Positions 39,346 to 49,736 of a stretch of DNA of 64,000 nt are shown in pieces. The DNA is from Candidatus Kapaibacterium sp. Lineage in GTDB: Bacteria > Bacteroidota > Ignavibacteria > Kapaibacteriales > UBA2268. How positions within the stretch are numbered: position 1 is the first letter of the stretch; each line of letters opens with the position of its first letter. The notes under the pieces are model-generated. The model saw only the letters and a program-made list of their open reading frames with translations, searched no databases and was not told the origin of the DNA. The translations under genes and the position numbers were made by a program. Location of the stretch: positions 140,884-204,883 of the forward strand of contig CALHGZ010000006.1 in NCBI GenBank assembly GCA_938031175.1, read 5' to 3'.

Positions 39346-40763
39346 ATTGAAGCTCCAACAACAATAAGGACAATAAGCAAACCGACGATATAACTTATTC
39401 TATCTTTAACAGTAAAAACAAGAGGATCCTCCTTTATTTCTCCTCTTTCTGCTAAAAACCAAATTCGAGTAATCCAAAAAAGTAATAATAATGCAACCGC
39501 CCAAAGTAGTGATGGATGTGTATATAAAGCTATGACATCTTTGCTATTAATATATAAAGCAAATACCATAATTGATATGTATGCGCTAGCAGTTCCTAGA
39601 CTTCTCATTAAATCAATATCCTTTGTTAAATATCCCCTACCTTTTGATTCAATATGATTATTGAGCTTTAGATTCTTTAATTCTGTGTATCGCTTTACAA
39701 TGGCTAAGCTCAAGAAAATAAACATAGAAAAAGTCAATAACCAGGGCGATAAGTAAACCTCAGCGATGACTCCACCTGATATTATACGAATTGTGTAAAG
39801 CGAAGCTAAAATTAGAATATCCAGAATGATAATTTTTTTGAAATATAATGAATAGCTGATTGTAATAATTATGTATAAAATTAATAAAAATAAAAATTTT
39901 AATGGTAAAAATAAATAGGAAATAATTATGCTAACTAAAATAAGTATCGGAGCTATGGTTAGTACAGATAAAACAGGAAAATCTCCTGCTGCCAATGGTC
40001 TATTTTTTTTAACAGGATGCAATCGGTCATTGTTTATATCAAACAAGTCATTAATTGCATAAATGGCTGATGCAGCAAAACTAAATGCAAAGAAGCCTAT
40101 TAATAGCAATAAGAATTTATTATAATCCAAAATTTGATGTGCCATCAAAATTGGTAGAAAAAGTAGTATATTTTTTGTCCATTGGTGGATTCTAAATTGT
40201 TTCAGAGCTAACTTAATTATATTGCTTTTGTCTTTTATTAAAATCACGTCTGAGTTAATTTTTTTTACCTTTTCATAGAGTGAGCGATTATTGGAAACTA
40301 TCACAGCGATCGAAGCTGACTGCCATACGGGTAGATCATTAATACTATCACCAATATAGATATAATTTTTTTTGCCAAATCTAGATTCTAAATAATTTCT
40401 CTTATTCTCTTTTTTCAGATTAATTGATTCATCACTACCAATACAATCATCAAAAAGCTTCAGGAAATTACAAATTTTATTGGCTATCAGTTGGTGTGAG
40501 GCAGTAATTAAAATGATCTGGTGACCCTTGGATTTGTAATCATTAATTAAATTGATCACTTGTTGATTGTATGGTAGTAAGTTTGCATTTAATGACGATT
40601 TTATCGAGACTTTTTGTTTAAAATAAAGCAAACCTTTAAATAACCAGATTGGTATGAGAAATATATACAGAAGGTTTTCGCGAAGCAGACTAGCTAAAGC
40701 TTCAATTAAAGTATCAGTCTTAACAAGAGTTCCGTCGAGATCAACACAAACAGGTTTATTCAA
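39342..40763 (-). CDS. HAD phosphatase-UbiA prenyltransferase fusion (DPPR synthase-like, TTG start)
   Basis: The N-terminal part (about residues 1-190) is a HAD-IB phosphatase domain with CVDLDGTLVKTDT, ITASH and YIGDSINDLPVW. The C-terminal half is a UbiA-family membrane prenyltransferase with NDLFDINNDRLHP and the following KKNRPLAAGD, then about eight TM helices. UbiA relatives in this setting attach phosphoribose to a polyprenyl phosphate; the HAD domain could remove the 5-phosphate. The TTG start is forced because an in-frame stop lies 6 nt upstream. It leads the DprE1-DprE2 run. Confidence 0.82.
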   Translation of the reverse strand: MNKPVCVDLDGTLVKTDTLIEALASLLRENLLYIFLIPIWLFKGLLYFKQKVSIKSSLNANLLPYNQQVINLINDYKSKGHQIILITASHQLIANKICNFLKLFDDCIGSDESINLKKENKRNYLESRFGKKNYIYIGDSINDLPVWQSASIAVIVSNNRSLYEKVKKINSDVILIKDKSNIIKLALKQFRIHQWTKNILLFLPILMAHQILDYNKFLLLLIGFFAFSFAASAIYAINDLFDINNDRLHPVKKNRPLAAGDFPVLSVLTIAPILILVSIIISYLFLPLKFLFLLILYIIITISYSLYFKKIIILDILILASLYTIRIISGGVIAEVYLSPWLLTFSMFIFLSLAIVKRYTELKNLKLNNHIESKGRGYLTKDIDLMRSLGTASAYISIMVFALYINSKDVIALYTHPSLLWAVALLLLFWITRIWFLAERGEIKEDPLVFTVKDRISYIVGLLIVLIVVGASI

Positions 40764-40808
40764 TTTCTATACACCATCTGATTTTCTTAATTAAGACTTA
40801 AAAACAGT

Positions 40809-42887
40809 TTAGGTAACATCTTCCTGAGTGCAAAAATATTCAATAGTTTTTTCCGCACAAGTATTGCAATAGCCCAATTTAGTAACCATCGTATTAATCA
40901 TTCTATTGTATAGCTTTTGATTTTCCTCATTAGTCCTGTTGGATAGAGCTCCAACAAGACTACCAGCTCCTGCAATATCGGATTTTAATCTAACATCAGT
41001 AACAGCTTTAACAAGTTCATTATTGTCCATAAAATTATAATTCGGATCTTTAATCATTTTCTGGCCGTAAATCTTAGCAATTGTCGTACGAAAACTTTGC
41101 TTTTGTTCCTTGTTTTTCAATCCGAGTCTTTCCTCAACGCTGTTGATGAAAGTTTCGTCAATTTTAAGCGGTACTAATTTACCAGTTTGTGGGTCTCGAT
41201 AAGTCCAAATCTTATCTGGTCCTAAATTTTTAGCATCAATTCCAATAACCATGTTAACATAATTAAGTACATCTTTTTCAATTGCACCTGGTTCATCCAT
41301 ATATGCATTGAAAATAGTTGTCATTACATTTTTTCTATGCAAGCTTCTAGCAATTTTTAGGTCATTTAGATACTTAATTCTATCGTTCGGGTCTTGGACA
41401 TAATCGAGTATAACACATTCCAAAGCAGGGAAAATATCACCAGCGTACATACATTTTCCTTCCTGAGTTTCAGAGCGTTCGAGCAAAATTTGTAAAGCTC
41501 TTCCCAAATTTCTATGTCCCAAACCTTTTTGTCCAAATCTCTTGGTAATATCAGGATCATTATTCAATTCATTAATAACTTCGCTCAAAGTTTTTATACT
41601 TTTTTCTCCGGCAACTTCTCCGGCAGCAAGTTTCATCATTTCAACAGGGGTTAATTTATCACTTGGTGGCATTCTTGTAAGTACTACTGCCACGGATAAA
41701 GCATAATTTAAATTTGGGTCTATATGCATCTTTTCACCGGCAAAATTTGTTTTTTCCTTGCTACCAATAGCATAAGAAGTAAGTTCTTGTTGCAATATAT
41801 AATTAGTATTATGAGCCATATATGTTAAACGGCAACGATCAACAATTGGTGCTTGTTCTTTTTCCTCTAAAAAGCGTGCAAATTCGGAATTATTACTGGT
41901 TGCTAATATTAATGTATCGAGTGGCCATTTGAATCCTTCAATATCAATTGTTCTATTCTGTATAACACCAAGATATACTTGTATTAGATCTTTTTTGTTT
42001 TTAAATATTTCATCTGCAAAATGGATACCGCCACCTGCTACTCTTGCAAGTGCACCTCGGCGCAAATCAAATCTGTATGGATTATCTGCATCACTAATAT
42101 TCAAGATTCTGGTTATGGATTCTTCGCCAAGCAAATCGACTGCAGATGAGGTAATTTTATCTTTAGCGGCGTATTTACCTGTTAGTGTACCACGTGATTC
42201 ACTTATAGGTACAGGAAATATTTCTATAAATTCCAAAATTTTGTTTATATCACCATCGCAATACTCACGTATCTGATTTAATATGTAATATGTACAAGCA
42301 CCAAGAGGTCTATAATTTTTGTAAAAATGTTGAATTTTTTTGGAACTTGCCCCCAAAGCTTCTAATAATTTGATATTTTCCTCTTTTTCATTACTCAAAT
42401 TCATCGCTAAAACCATAGGATCTTCATAGGTTTGTGACTCTATTCTGGTGATTTTACCATATCCACCTATTTTATCCATATTAATGAATCTGAACGAATA
42501 CCTTCGATTCTCTGGTAAGGATATAAAATCGCGATATAGTCCCGATAGAAAATCTACAAAATAAGTTTTGCCATTACCAGGTTCTCCAATTAAAACAAAA
42601 GCCATTTCAGCTGATGATCCACCTTCAGCTGCATCCTTTACAAATGAAACAAAACTATTGATTTCATCAAACATACCAACTATATGCTTTTTCCCAGTCC
42701 TGAATACTTTAAAATCGTAAGTTTGCCTACCATTAACAGTTACTTTTTCAATTTTGTTCGGTCCTTCCAATATCATTCTAGAAACAGATTGATAAACATT
42801 TTCAAATCTTCGCTTACCACTAAGAACTTGGAGAATATGATGTGTCAAACTTAGCTCTTTGTTAATTGTAATTTCATTTTTTCTCAT
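40809..42887 (-). CDS. prkA: PrkA-family serine protein kinase (YeaG-like)
   Basis: This large cytosolic AAA+-kinase (692 aa) has Walker A GEPGNGKT at residues 101-108 and RFINMDKIGGYGKI soon after. The PrkA core (GALARVAGGGIHFADEIFKNKKD, then ATSNNSEFARFL and EEKEQAPIVDRC) is clear. The C-terminus carries a Cys cluster, CNTCAEKTIEYFC. Family members act in stress and nitrogen-starvation responses, usually together with YeaH (DUF444) and SpoVR; neither is in the window. A clear RBS (AGGTGA) precedes the ATG. Confidence 0.93.
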   Translation of the reverse strand: MRKNEITINKELSLTHHILQVLSGKRRFENVYQSVSRMILEGPNKIEKVTVNGRQTYDFKVFRTGKKHIVGMFDEINSFVSFVKDAAEGGSSAEMAFVLIGEPGNGKTYFVDFLSGLYRDFISLPENRRYSFRFINMDKIGGYGKITRIESQTYEDPMVLAMNLSNEKEENIKLLEALGASSKKIQHFYKNYRPLGACTYYILNQIREYCDGDINKILEFIEIFPVPISESRGTLTGKYAAKDKITSSAVDLLGEESITRILNISDADNPYRFDLRRGALARVAGGGIHFADEIFKNKKDLIQVYLGVIQNRTIDIEGFKWPLDTLILATSNNSEFARFLEEKEQAPIVDRCRLTYMAHNTNYILQQELTSYAIGSKEKTNFAGEKMHIDPNLNYALSVAVVLTRMPPSDKLTPVEMMKLAAGEVAGEKSIKTLSEVINELNNDPDITKRFGQKGLGHRNLGRALQILLERSETQEGKCMYAGDIFPALECVILDYVQDPNDRIKYLNDLKIARSLHRKNVMTTIFNAYMDEPGAIEKDVLNYVNMVIGIDAKNLGPDKIWTYRDPQTGKLVPLKIDETFINSVEERLGLKNKEQKQSFRTTIAKIYGQKMIKDPNYNFMDNNELVKAVTDVRLKSDIAGAGSLVGALSNRTNEENQKLYNRMINTMVTKLGYCNTCAEKTIEYFCTQEDVT

Positions 42888-43149
42888 TAATTCACCTTAT
42901 TCATATTTGATTTCTATCTTAATTTTAAAGTTAATAAAATTTTTCTTTTTTATATGATTTCTTTTTTGGACAATTTATGTCCAGAGATAAATTAAAAATT
43001 TTAGTTGTAAAAAAATTAAAAAAATCATAATTTTGAAATCTAAAATTATTTCTTAAATTAATGTAATATACTTAAAAGCATATTAAAAGCTGGGATAGTC
43101 TTATTTAAATTTTCATTACTTTAATGTTCCCCAAAACTAAATTGAAAAA

Positions 43150-45159
43150 GTGCAAATTTTATTATTTTATTTAATATTTATATTCCTAAGTAAAAATCCT
43201 TTAGATTCAGTAATAAAGGTCAAATCGCATCTTGAAGAAACTGTTTTAATCGATAGTTTAATATCGATTGGATTTAGCTATACTGATTTCGATTTTGTAA
43301 CCGCTTCTGCTTTCGCTAATGAGGCAATGAATCGTTCTCTAAAAATTCTATACAAAAACGGTATCGCTGATAGCAAATATCTGCTTGCATCTATTCATTT
43401 TTATCAAGGAAATTTTAAAGCCGCAATCGATACTTCTACAAAAATTCTAACTTATTATCAAAAGATTAATGAAAAGCTTAAAGAGGTTAAGACGCTAAAG
43501 TTAATTGGAGATAGTTATTTCAAAATGAGTGAGTACGATTTAGCAATTAGTTTATATAATCAAGCAAAAAAAATTATAGATACCCACAAAGATGATAAAT
43601 TAAAAAATGACATTAATAAAATCCTCCCCAAGTTACTTGTAAGTATTGGTCTCTTATATGCTGAAAGAGGTGATATTGATATTGCATCTGAATATTATTG
43701 GAATGCTCTCAGTATTGCAAAAAAAACTAATGAAATCAATGTAGAAACCTCAGTATATATAAATTTTGGAACACTACATTTTAACATTGATAAATTCGAT
43801 AGTGCTCTTTTTTATTTCAAAAAGGCAAATAAATTAGCAAGAGAGAATAACAATCAACGCTTCTTGTTGAGAACTCTAACAAATATGGGTCAGGTATTAA
43901 ATTTTCTGAATAGAAGTGACGAAGCTCTGAAATGTTTACTCGAAGCATATAACATTCTTGAAAATTATGATGATAAACTTTCAATGTACAACACTTTATT
44001 TACCATATCTCAGATTTATATGAAAACAGGCGATTATGCAAATGCCCTCAGAAATCTCGAAAGTTCAAAAGAATTAGCTTTAGAAATCGGCAACAAAAGA
44101 GATCTTATACCTATATATTATCAATTAGCTTTAGCTAATGAAAAATTGAATAAAATCACAAGTGCAATTGCCTATTATAAGTTATATGCTCAACTAAAAG
44201 ATTCCCTTTATGATATCGAAAAAGAGAGTTTATATGCTGAATTACAAGCTAATATGAGATTAGAAGACGAAAAAAATAAAAATAAAATAAATGAAATCAC
44301 AATAGAATCCCAAAATAAGATTATGCTCATTTTGATTATCAGTTTAATTTTTTCATTAATATTACTATTTATTATTATTTTTCTTTTACGCATAAAAACA
44401 AGAATTTATAAAAAAATTGCTCAACAAAAAGATGAAATTACTAAGGTCAATTTAGAGTTAAATGAACTTAATGCAACAAAAGATAAATTTTTTTCAATTA
44501 TTGCACATGACATCAAAAGTCCACTGGCAATAATAACAAACGTCTCTGAATATTTACTCAGCAATTCTACTAATATATCAAGTAAAGAAACAAATGAACT
44601 AATCGAAAGAATTAAAGTCACAAGCCAAAGTTTATCTAATTTATTAGAAAACTTACTTGAATGGTCTAGGTCACAAACCGGTAAAATCAAATTTAATCCA
44701 CAAATGATAGATTTGCATAATCTTATATTCGAAACAACATTCCTTTTACGCAAAACAGCCGCCAACAAAGGAATAATCATTGAGAATAATGTAAATAAGG
44801 ATACAAAAGTATATGCCGATAGATATATGCTTGAAGTTATAATGAGAAACCTTGTTTCAAATGCAATAAAATTTACTCCAGAAAACGGCAAAGTCTCAAT
44901 TAATGCTACAAACGATATAAACGGTATAAAAATATCTGTAGAGGATAATGGTATTGGAATTCCTGAGGATATGATCCCTAAAGTTTTTGATATTAAAGAA
45001 AGTATTATCCGACCAGGAACAAACAACGAACGTGGTACTGGGCTGGGACTTATTTTATGTAAGGAATTTATTGAGAAGCATAATGGTAAAATTTGGTTTG
45101 AAAGCCAAATCAATGTCGGTTCAAAATTTATCTTCACCTTAAATAGTTTAAATAACTAA
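43150..45159 (+). CDS. TPR sensor histidine kinase
   Basis: This hybrid-type membrane sensor has an N-terminal signal-like segment and a long TPR array (about residues 60-360). One TM helix lies at about 391-415, followed by a short coiled coil. The HisKA domain holds the phospho-acceptor His in FSIIAHDIKSPLA (His near 453). The HATPase domain shows N-box NLVSNAIKFTP (about 567), G1 DNGIGIPED (about 599) and G2 GTGLGLILC (about 628). TPRs on the periplasmic side imply protein or peptide sensing. It starts with GTG, and no response regulator is adjacent. Confidence 0.9.
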   Translation: MQILLFYLIFIFLSKNPLDSVIKVKSHLEETVLIDSLISIGFSYTDFDFVTASAFANEAMNRSLKILYKNGIADSKYLLASIHFYQGNFKAAIDTSTKILTYYQKINEKLKEVKTLKLIGDSYFKMSEYDLAISLYNQAKKIIDTHKDDKLKNDINKILPKLLVSIGLLYAERGDIDIASEYYWNALSIAKKTNEINVETSVYINFGTLHFNIDKFDSALFYFKKANKLARENNNQRFLLRTLTNMGQVLNFLNRSDEALKCLLEAYNILENYDDKLSMYNTLFTISQIYMKTGDYANALRNLESSKELALEIGNKRDLIPIYYQLALANEKLNKITSAIAYYKLYAQLKDSLYDIEKESLYAELQANMRLEDEKNKNKINEITIESQNKIMLILIISLIFSLILLFIIIFLLRIKTRIYKKIAQQKDEITKVNLELNELNATKDKFFSIIAHDIKSPLAIITNVSEYLLSNSTNISSKETNELIERIKVTSQSLSNLLENLLEWSRSQTGKIKFNPQMIDLHNLIFETTFLLRKTAANKGIIIENNVNKDTKVYADRYMLEVIMRNLVSNAIKFTPENGKVSINATNDINGIKISVEDNGIGIPEDMIPKVFDIKESIIRPGTNNERGTGLGLILCKEFIEKHNGKIWFESQINVGSKFIFTLNSLNN

Positions 45160-45162
45160 TAT

Positions 45163-46176
45163 TTAATGATTTTTGAGTGTATAGGCTTTAGTAGTAAAAT
45201 CTAATCTTTTAAAATCATCTAATGTTGCATTAATAATTTTTTTTTCAGCAAGAAAACCAATCATTGCTGCATTATCTATACAGTATGACAAGGAAGGAGC
45301 AATGAATTTGATCCCGCGAAGTGCAGATTCTTGAGCAAATTTTCTTCTTAAAAGTGAGTTGGCAGAAACCCCACCAGCAACAACTAAGTACTTACTTGAA
45401 TAGGCAATTGCAGCTTTAATTGCTTTTATGACTAATACATCAACAATTGCTTCTTGAATAGAAGCACAAATATGAGTTAGTATTTTTTCATTAACACCAT
45501 CTGGAAAATTCTTATTAATATAGTTTTTGACAGCCGTCTTTAATCCACTGAAACTAAAGTTATAATCCCCGCTATTTATCATTGCACGTGGGAAGTTTAC
45601 ATAATTTGGATCGCCATCTTTAGCAAATTTATCAATTAAAGGGCCTCCGGGATAGCCTAAACCTAACAATTTAGCAGTCTTATCAAAAGCCTCTCCGGCT
45701 GCATCATCAATAGTTGTACCAATTAACTGATATTTAAGGAAGGATTCAACATAGAACAAAGCTGTGTGCCCACCGCTGACAACCAAAGATATATAAGGGA
45801 AATTTATTTCTTCATTCTCTATCATCCCTGAATATATATGTCCTTCAATATGATTAATAGGTACAACTGGAATATTGTATCTTAAACCCAATCCTTTTGC
45901 AAAGTTTGCCCCCACAATCAGAGAACCAATCAAGCCTGGTTGGGTTGTTACAGCAATAGCAGAGATTTCATTTATATCTGAATGAGCTAAATTTAAAGCA
46001 TTTTTGACTATTGTTACAATTGAATGCAAATGAGCTCTTGAGGCAAGTTCTGGAACTACACCACCGTATTTCGAGTGAAAATATTGAGAAGATACAACAT
46101 TGCTTAATACTTGCGAATTTTCGATTATTGCTGCAGAAGTTTCATCACATGATGTTTCTATTGCTAGTATTTTCAT
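45163..46176 (-). CDS. tsaD: tRNA N6-adenosine threonylcarbamoyltransferase TsaD
   Basis: TsaD makes t6A37 on ANN-reading tRNAs together with TsaB, TsaE and TsaC. Conserved segments are ILAIETSCDETSAAII at the N-terminus, the metal ligands in NHIEGHIYSG, VVSGGHTALF, KLLGLGYPGGP and GGVSANSLLR. Length (337 aa) is normal. It starts 1 bp after the cinA stop, so cinA-tsaD form an operon. Confidence 0.97.
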   Translation of the reverse strand: MKILAIETSCDETSAAIIENSQVLSNVVSSQYFHSKYGGVVPELASRAHLHSIVTIVKNALNLAHSDINEISAIAVTTQPGLIGSLIVGANFAKGLGLRYNIPVVPINHIEGHIYSGMIENEEINFPYISLVVSGGHTALFYVESFLKYQLIGTTIDDAAGEAFDKTAKLLGLGYPGGPLIDKFAKDGDPNYVNFPRAMINSGDYNFSFSGLKTAVKNYINKNFPDGVNEKILTHICASIQEAIVDVLVIKAIKAAIAYSSKYLVVAGGVSANSLLRRKFAQESALRGIKFIAPSLSYCIDNAAMIGFLAEKKIINATLDDFKRLDFTTKAYTLKNH

Positions 46177-46177
46177 T

Positions 46178-47431
46178 TCACTTTACAGATTTTAATTTAT
46201 TCATAAGTAGTGATAACGCAGTACCAACCGAACGATTTCTATTAACAGCTCTATCCTTTGAGAAAATGTAGTGATAAGCTTCAACATTATTTCTGTCGGC
46301 AATGCCAATCCAAACAGTGCCAACAGGCTTGCTTTCAGTTCCGCCATCAGGTCCAGCTATGCCTGTGATTGATATTCCATAGTCAGTATTGAATAATTTA
46401 CGTACATTTTCAGCCATCTCCAAAGCTGTTTCTTTACTTACTGCACCATATTTTTCAATAGTATCTTTCTTAACATTCAAAATTGACATCTTTGCTTCAT
46501 TGCTATAAGAAATGATACCACCAATAAAATATTGTGAACTACCCGGTACTTCCGTGATTACCCCACCGAGCATTCCAGCAGTGCAAGATTCAGCTACTGC
46601 AACAGTTGCTTGATTGCTTTTTAAATATTCACCTATCATTTTATTAATCGGTTTATCATCAGTTGATATAACATATTTGGAGACTTTTCCTAAAATTATA
46701 TCTTGTACCCTATCTAATTCCTTGATAGATTCTTCATAATTTTTGCCACTTACTCCAATCCTCAATCTCACACCGTAATACGATGGTAGAAATGCCAAAG
46801 TGCATTCACCAAGAAATCTTGATGGTTCTCCTATTAAATCCGCCAACACTGATTCGAAAATACCAGTTGTGTGTATAGTTCGGTACAATGTTACATCATG
46901 CTTACCCTCTGTCATTAAGTTTGAAATAATTGGCAACACAGAATCGTTCAAAATAAACATCATCTCAGATGGTACACCCGGAAGAGAAAAATAATGCTTG
47001 TTATTTTCGACAAAATAAAGACCAGGTGCTGTACCTAAGAGATTCCTCAAAGCTTTACTTTTAGATGGAATTAAAGCTTGGGATTTATTTCTCTCGCTTA
47101 CTTGACGATTTGAACGGGCAAAAAGCTCAAGAATATTTTGAAATGTAGCTTCATCAAATATCAAATGGTCGTCGAAGTATTCCGTAAGTGCATTTTTAGT
47201 GATATCGTCGTGAGTTGGTCCCAAACCACCGCTTGTAATAATAACATCATTAAAATTCGAAAGTTTTTGTAACTCAGAAATTAATTGTTCTTGGTCATCT
47301 CTGACGACGATATGTTGAGTTACATAAGCTCCTAATTTTGTACATTCATTGGCTATCCATTGTGCATTTGTATTTACGATCTGTCCAATGGCAATTTCAT
47401 CGCCTATCGTTATAATTCCTATCTTTAACAT
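46178..47431 (-). CDS. cinA: CinA-family nicotinamide-nucleotide amidohydrolase/pyrophosphatase
   Basis: The N-terminal MoaB/MogA-like domain (IGIITIGDEIAIGQIVNTNAQ; SGGLGPTHDDITK) is a nucleotide pyrophosphatase type. The C-terminal domain (AESCTAGMLGGVITEVPGSS; SITGIAGPDGG) is PncC, which deamidates NMN. The start at 47431 is used because an upstream open frame to 47482 would contain the rpsA terminator hairpin and adds 17 residues with no family match. It is followed by tsaD after 1 bp. Confidence 0.93.
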   Translation of the reverse strand: MLKIGIITIGDEIAIGQIVNTNAQWIANECTKLGAYVTQHIVVRDDQEQLISELQKLSNFNDVIITSGGLGPTHDDITKNALTEYFDDHLIFDEATFQNILELFARSNRQVSERNKSQALIPSKSKALRNLLGTAPGLYFVENNKHYFSLPGVPSEMMFILNDSVLPIISNLMTEGKHDVTLYRTIHTTGIFESVLADLIGEPSRFLGECTLAFLPSYYGVRLRIGVSGKNYEESIKELDRVQDIILGKVSKYVISTDDKPINKMIGEYLKSNQATVAVAESCTAGMLGGVITEVPGSSQYFIGGIISYSNEAKMSILNVKKDTIEKYGAVSKETALEMAENVRKLFNTDYGISITGIAGPDGGTESKPVGTVWIGIADRNNVEAYHYIFSKDRAVNRNRSVGTALSLLMNKLKSVK

Positions 47432-47458
47432 TATTAAAACTCTCTGAATAACAAAATA

Positions 47459-47482
47459 AAAAGGCAGACAATAGTCTGCCAT
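47459..47482 (-). terminator. Intrinsic terminator of rpsA
   Basis: A perfect 7-bp stem (47463-47469 with 47474-47480) has a 4-nt loop. On the minus strand it is followed by a T-rich tract (ttttttattttg) 29 bp after the rpsA stop. Confidence 0.82.
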
Positions 47483-47508
47483 TAATAACGATTAGTTCAA
47501 AAATTTCT

Positions 47509-49536
47509 TTATTCTTTTTTTTCAGTATCATCTATTTTATCATTACTTGTGGAATCGCCAGTGTTTGCTTCATTGTTTGTTGCGTCCTGTATAAATTCTG
47601 ACTCTGAAGCTGGTTCAGCTGATTGATTAACTGTTACAGGAAAGCTAGATTGTTCTAATGCATCGAGAGATTTTTGATATCGGGGACTTTCAAGCTCGGG
47701 AAAAGCCGATTCGTATGCTGCAATTGATTCTTTTAAACTGTCTTCATCGGTTGGAAGAGGTTCGAATGCATATTTATCAGCGTTAGGAACTGGATGTTTC
47801 AAATTATATGCTTCAATTACTTCAGGATCCTTATTTCGAAGAGCTTCTACAACCGATAGCACAATCTTTTTGGAATCTTTATCAAACTCTACAACTTTAA
47901 GGGGGAGAGTATCACCGATTTCAAAAAATTCACTTATATTTTTGACAGGTGCGAAAGATAATTGCGAAACTGGAACAAATCCATCCACACCATCAGGTAG
48001 CTCAACAATAACACCTTTTTCAATTATTCGTTCAATTTTTGCTTCAGTTTCGGCACCGACTTTGTATTTTTCTTCAAAATAATCCCATGGATTATCATTT
48101 ATTTGTTTATGTCCTAGTGCAATTCTTCTTTGTTCGGGATCAATTCCGAGAACGACAACTTCGATTTGATCGCCTTTTTTTACAAATTCTCCGGGATGTC
48201 GAATTTTTTTAGTCCAGGATAAATCACTAATATGAACAAGACCATCAACACCGGGTTCAAGTTCGACGAAAACCCCAAAGTTAGTCAAATTCCTTACAAT
48301 TCCTTTATGACGTGAGTCAATCGGATATTTTTTGAGTAGATCTTGCCAGGGATCGGGCTCTAATTGCTTCATCCCCAGAGCAAGCTTTTTGTTTTCTTTA
48401 TCAATATTGAGAACAACAGCCTCAACTTCCTGCCCCATAGAAACCATTTGAGAGGGATGTTTTATATGCTGTGTCCAAGACATTTCTGATATATGTATTA
48501 AACCTTCTATACCTTTTTCTATCTCTATAAATGCACCATAATCAGTAAGGCTTACAACTTTACCCCTAACTTTTGTTCCAACTTCGTATTTATTACCAAT
48601 ACTATCCCAAGGATGAGGAGTCAATTGTTTCATACCAAGTGATATTCGCTTCTTATCTTCATCAAAATCGAGAATTACTACCTTGACTGTTTGATCCAAT
48701 TCTACAATTTCGGAAGGATGCGTAACCCGTCCCCAGGATAAATCAGTTATATGAACTAAACCATCAACACCACCAAGGTCAACAAATACTCCAAAATCTG
48801 CTATAGCTTTGACAGTTCCTTCTAATACTAATCCTTTCTCAAGTTTAGAAATAATAGCTTGCCTTTGTTCAGTTAGTTGTTCTTCAAGTAATACTTTATG
48901 ACTGACAACCACATTTTCATTCGGATGATTAACTTTTACAACCCTTACGTCAAGACTTTTGCCTACCCATTGGTCAAAATCCCTGACAGGTCTTACATCT
49001 ATTTGAGAACCGGGCAAAAATGCTTCAATACCGAGTAGATCTACTACCATACCACCTTTAATTCTTCTCAAAATTTTTACTTGAATAACTTCTTGAGTTT
49101 CATAAAGTCGTAATATATCTTCCCAAATTCGCATAAAATCTGCTCTTCTACGTGAAAGTAGTAGCTTACCATTTGGATCTTCGATTGTTTCAATATACAC
49201 ATCAATCTCATCGCCTACTTTATATGTTTCCGCATTTAATAATTCCGTTCTTGGAACTATTCCTAGGGATTTGAAACCAATATCAACATAAACCTCATCT
49301 TTTGTCATGTTGACAATTTTACCTTTGACAAGTTCATCTTCTTTAATATTCTGAATTGTTTTAGTAGCCAGTTGTTCGTATGTTTGATCATCCATATCAA
49401 AATAAGAATCGCCTTCGAAAATGTTGTTAACTGTTTTTTTTGTTTTGGAGGCATTTATCGGCTGCGCTCCTAAGCCTTCAATTGGATGCTTTCCGGAAGC
49501 ATCTACCGATGTTTGTTGAATTTCAGTTTCTGTCAT
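47509..49536 (-). CDS. rpsA: 30S ribosomal protein S1
   Basis: This mRNA-binding ribosomal protein has six S1 OB-fold domains over about residues 50-580. Conserved strands include [38 protein letters not shown], and the paired [21 protein letters not shown] and [10 protein letters not shown]. The N- and C-terminal tails are acidic and low complexity, as in Bacteroidota S1. Its own terminator closes it before cinA. Confidence 0.96.
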   Translation of the reverse strand: MTETEIQQTSVDASGKHPIEGLGAQPINASKTKKTVNNIFEGDSYFDMDDQTYEQLATKTIQNIKEDELVKGKIVNMTKDEVYVDIGFKSLGIVPRTELLNAETYKVGDEIDVYIETIEDPNGKLLLSRRRADFMRIWEDILRLYETQEVIQVKILRRIKGGMVVDLLGIEAFLPGSQIDVRPVRDFDQWVGKSLDVRVVKVNHPNENVVVSHKVLLEEQLTEQRQAIISKLEKGLVLEGTVKAIADFGVFVDLGGVDGLVHITDLSWGRVTHPSEIVELDQTVKVVILDFDEDKKRISLGMKQLTPHPWDSIGNKYEVGTKVRGKVVSLTDYGAFIEIEKGIEGLIHISEMSWTQHIKHPSQMVSMGQEVEAVVLNIDKENKKLALGMKQLEPDPWQDLLKKYPIDSRHKGIVRNLTNFGVFVELEPGVDGLVHISDLSWTKKIRHPGEFVKKGDQIEVVVLGIDPEQRRIALGHKQINDNPWDYFEEKYKVGAETEAKIERIIEKGVIVELPDGVDGFVPVSQLSFAPVKNISEFFEIGDTLPLKVVEFDKDSKKIVLSVVEALRNKDPEVIEAYNLKHPVPNADKYAFEPLPTDEDSLKESIAAYESAFPELESPRYQKSLDALEQSSFPVTVNQSAEPASESEFIQDATNNEANTGDSTSNDKIDDTEKKE

Positions 49537-49683
49537 TAAAACTCCTATAAATTGTATGTTTTGTAAAAAAATAATTAAATTTAGCTTTGCAAATTAATAA
49601 ATTCGTTTAAAATGAACAAAAAATATTTGAATGTCAAGTAGTTTTGATAATTTAAATTTGATTGATTTAATAAAAAAATAAAA

Positions 49684-49711
49684 AAGGGGAAATTTTTTAA
49701 ATTTCCCCTAA
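49684..49711 (-). terminator. Intrinsic terminator of the double-OmpA gene
   Basis: A 10-bp stem (49686-49695 with 49699-49708) has a 3-nt loop. On the minus strand the T-tract (complement of the A run at 49674-49685) follows, about 26 bp after the gene's stop. Confidence 0.88.
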
Positions 49712-49736
49712 GCAAAAATAGAGTAATTAGCTTGAA

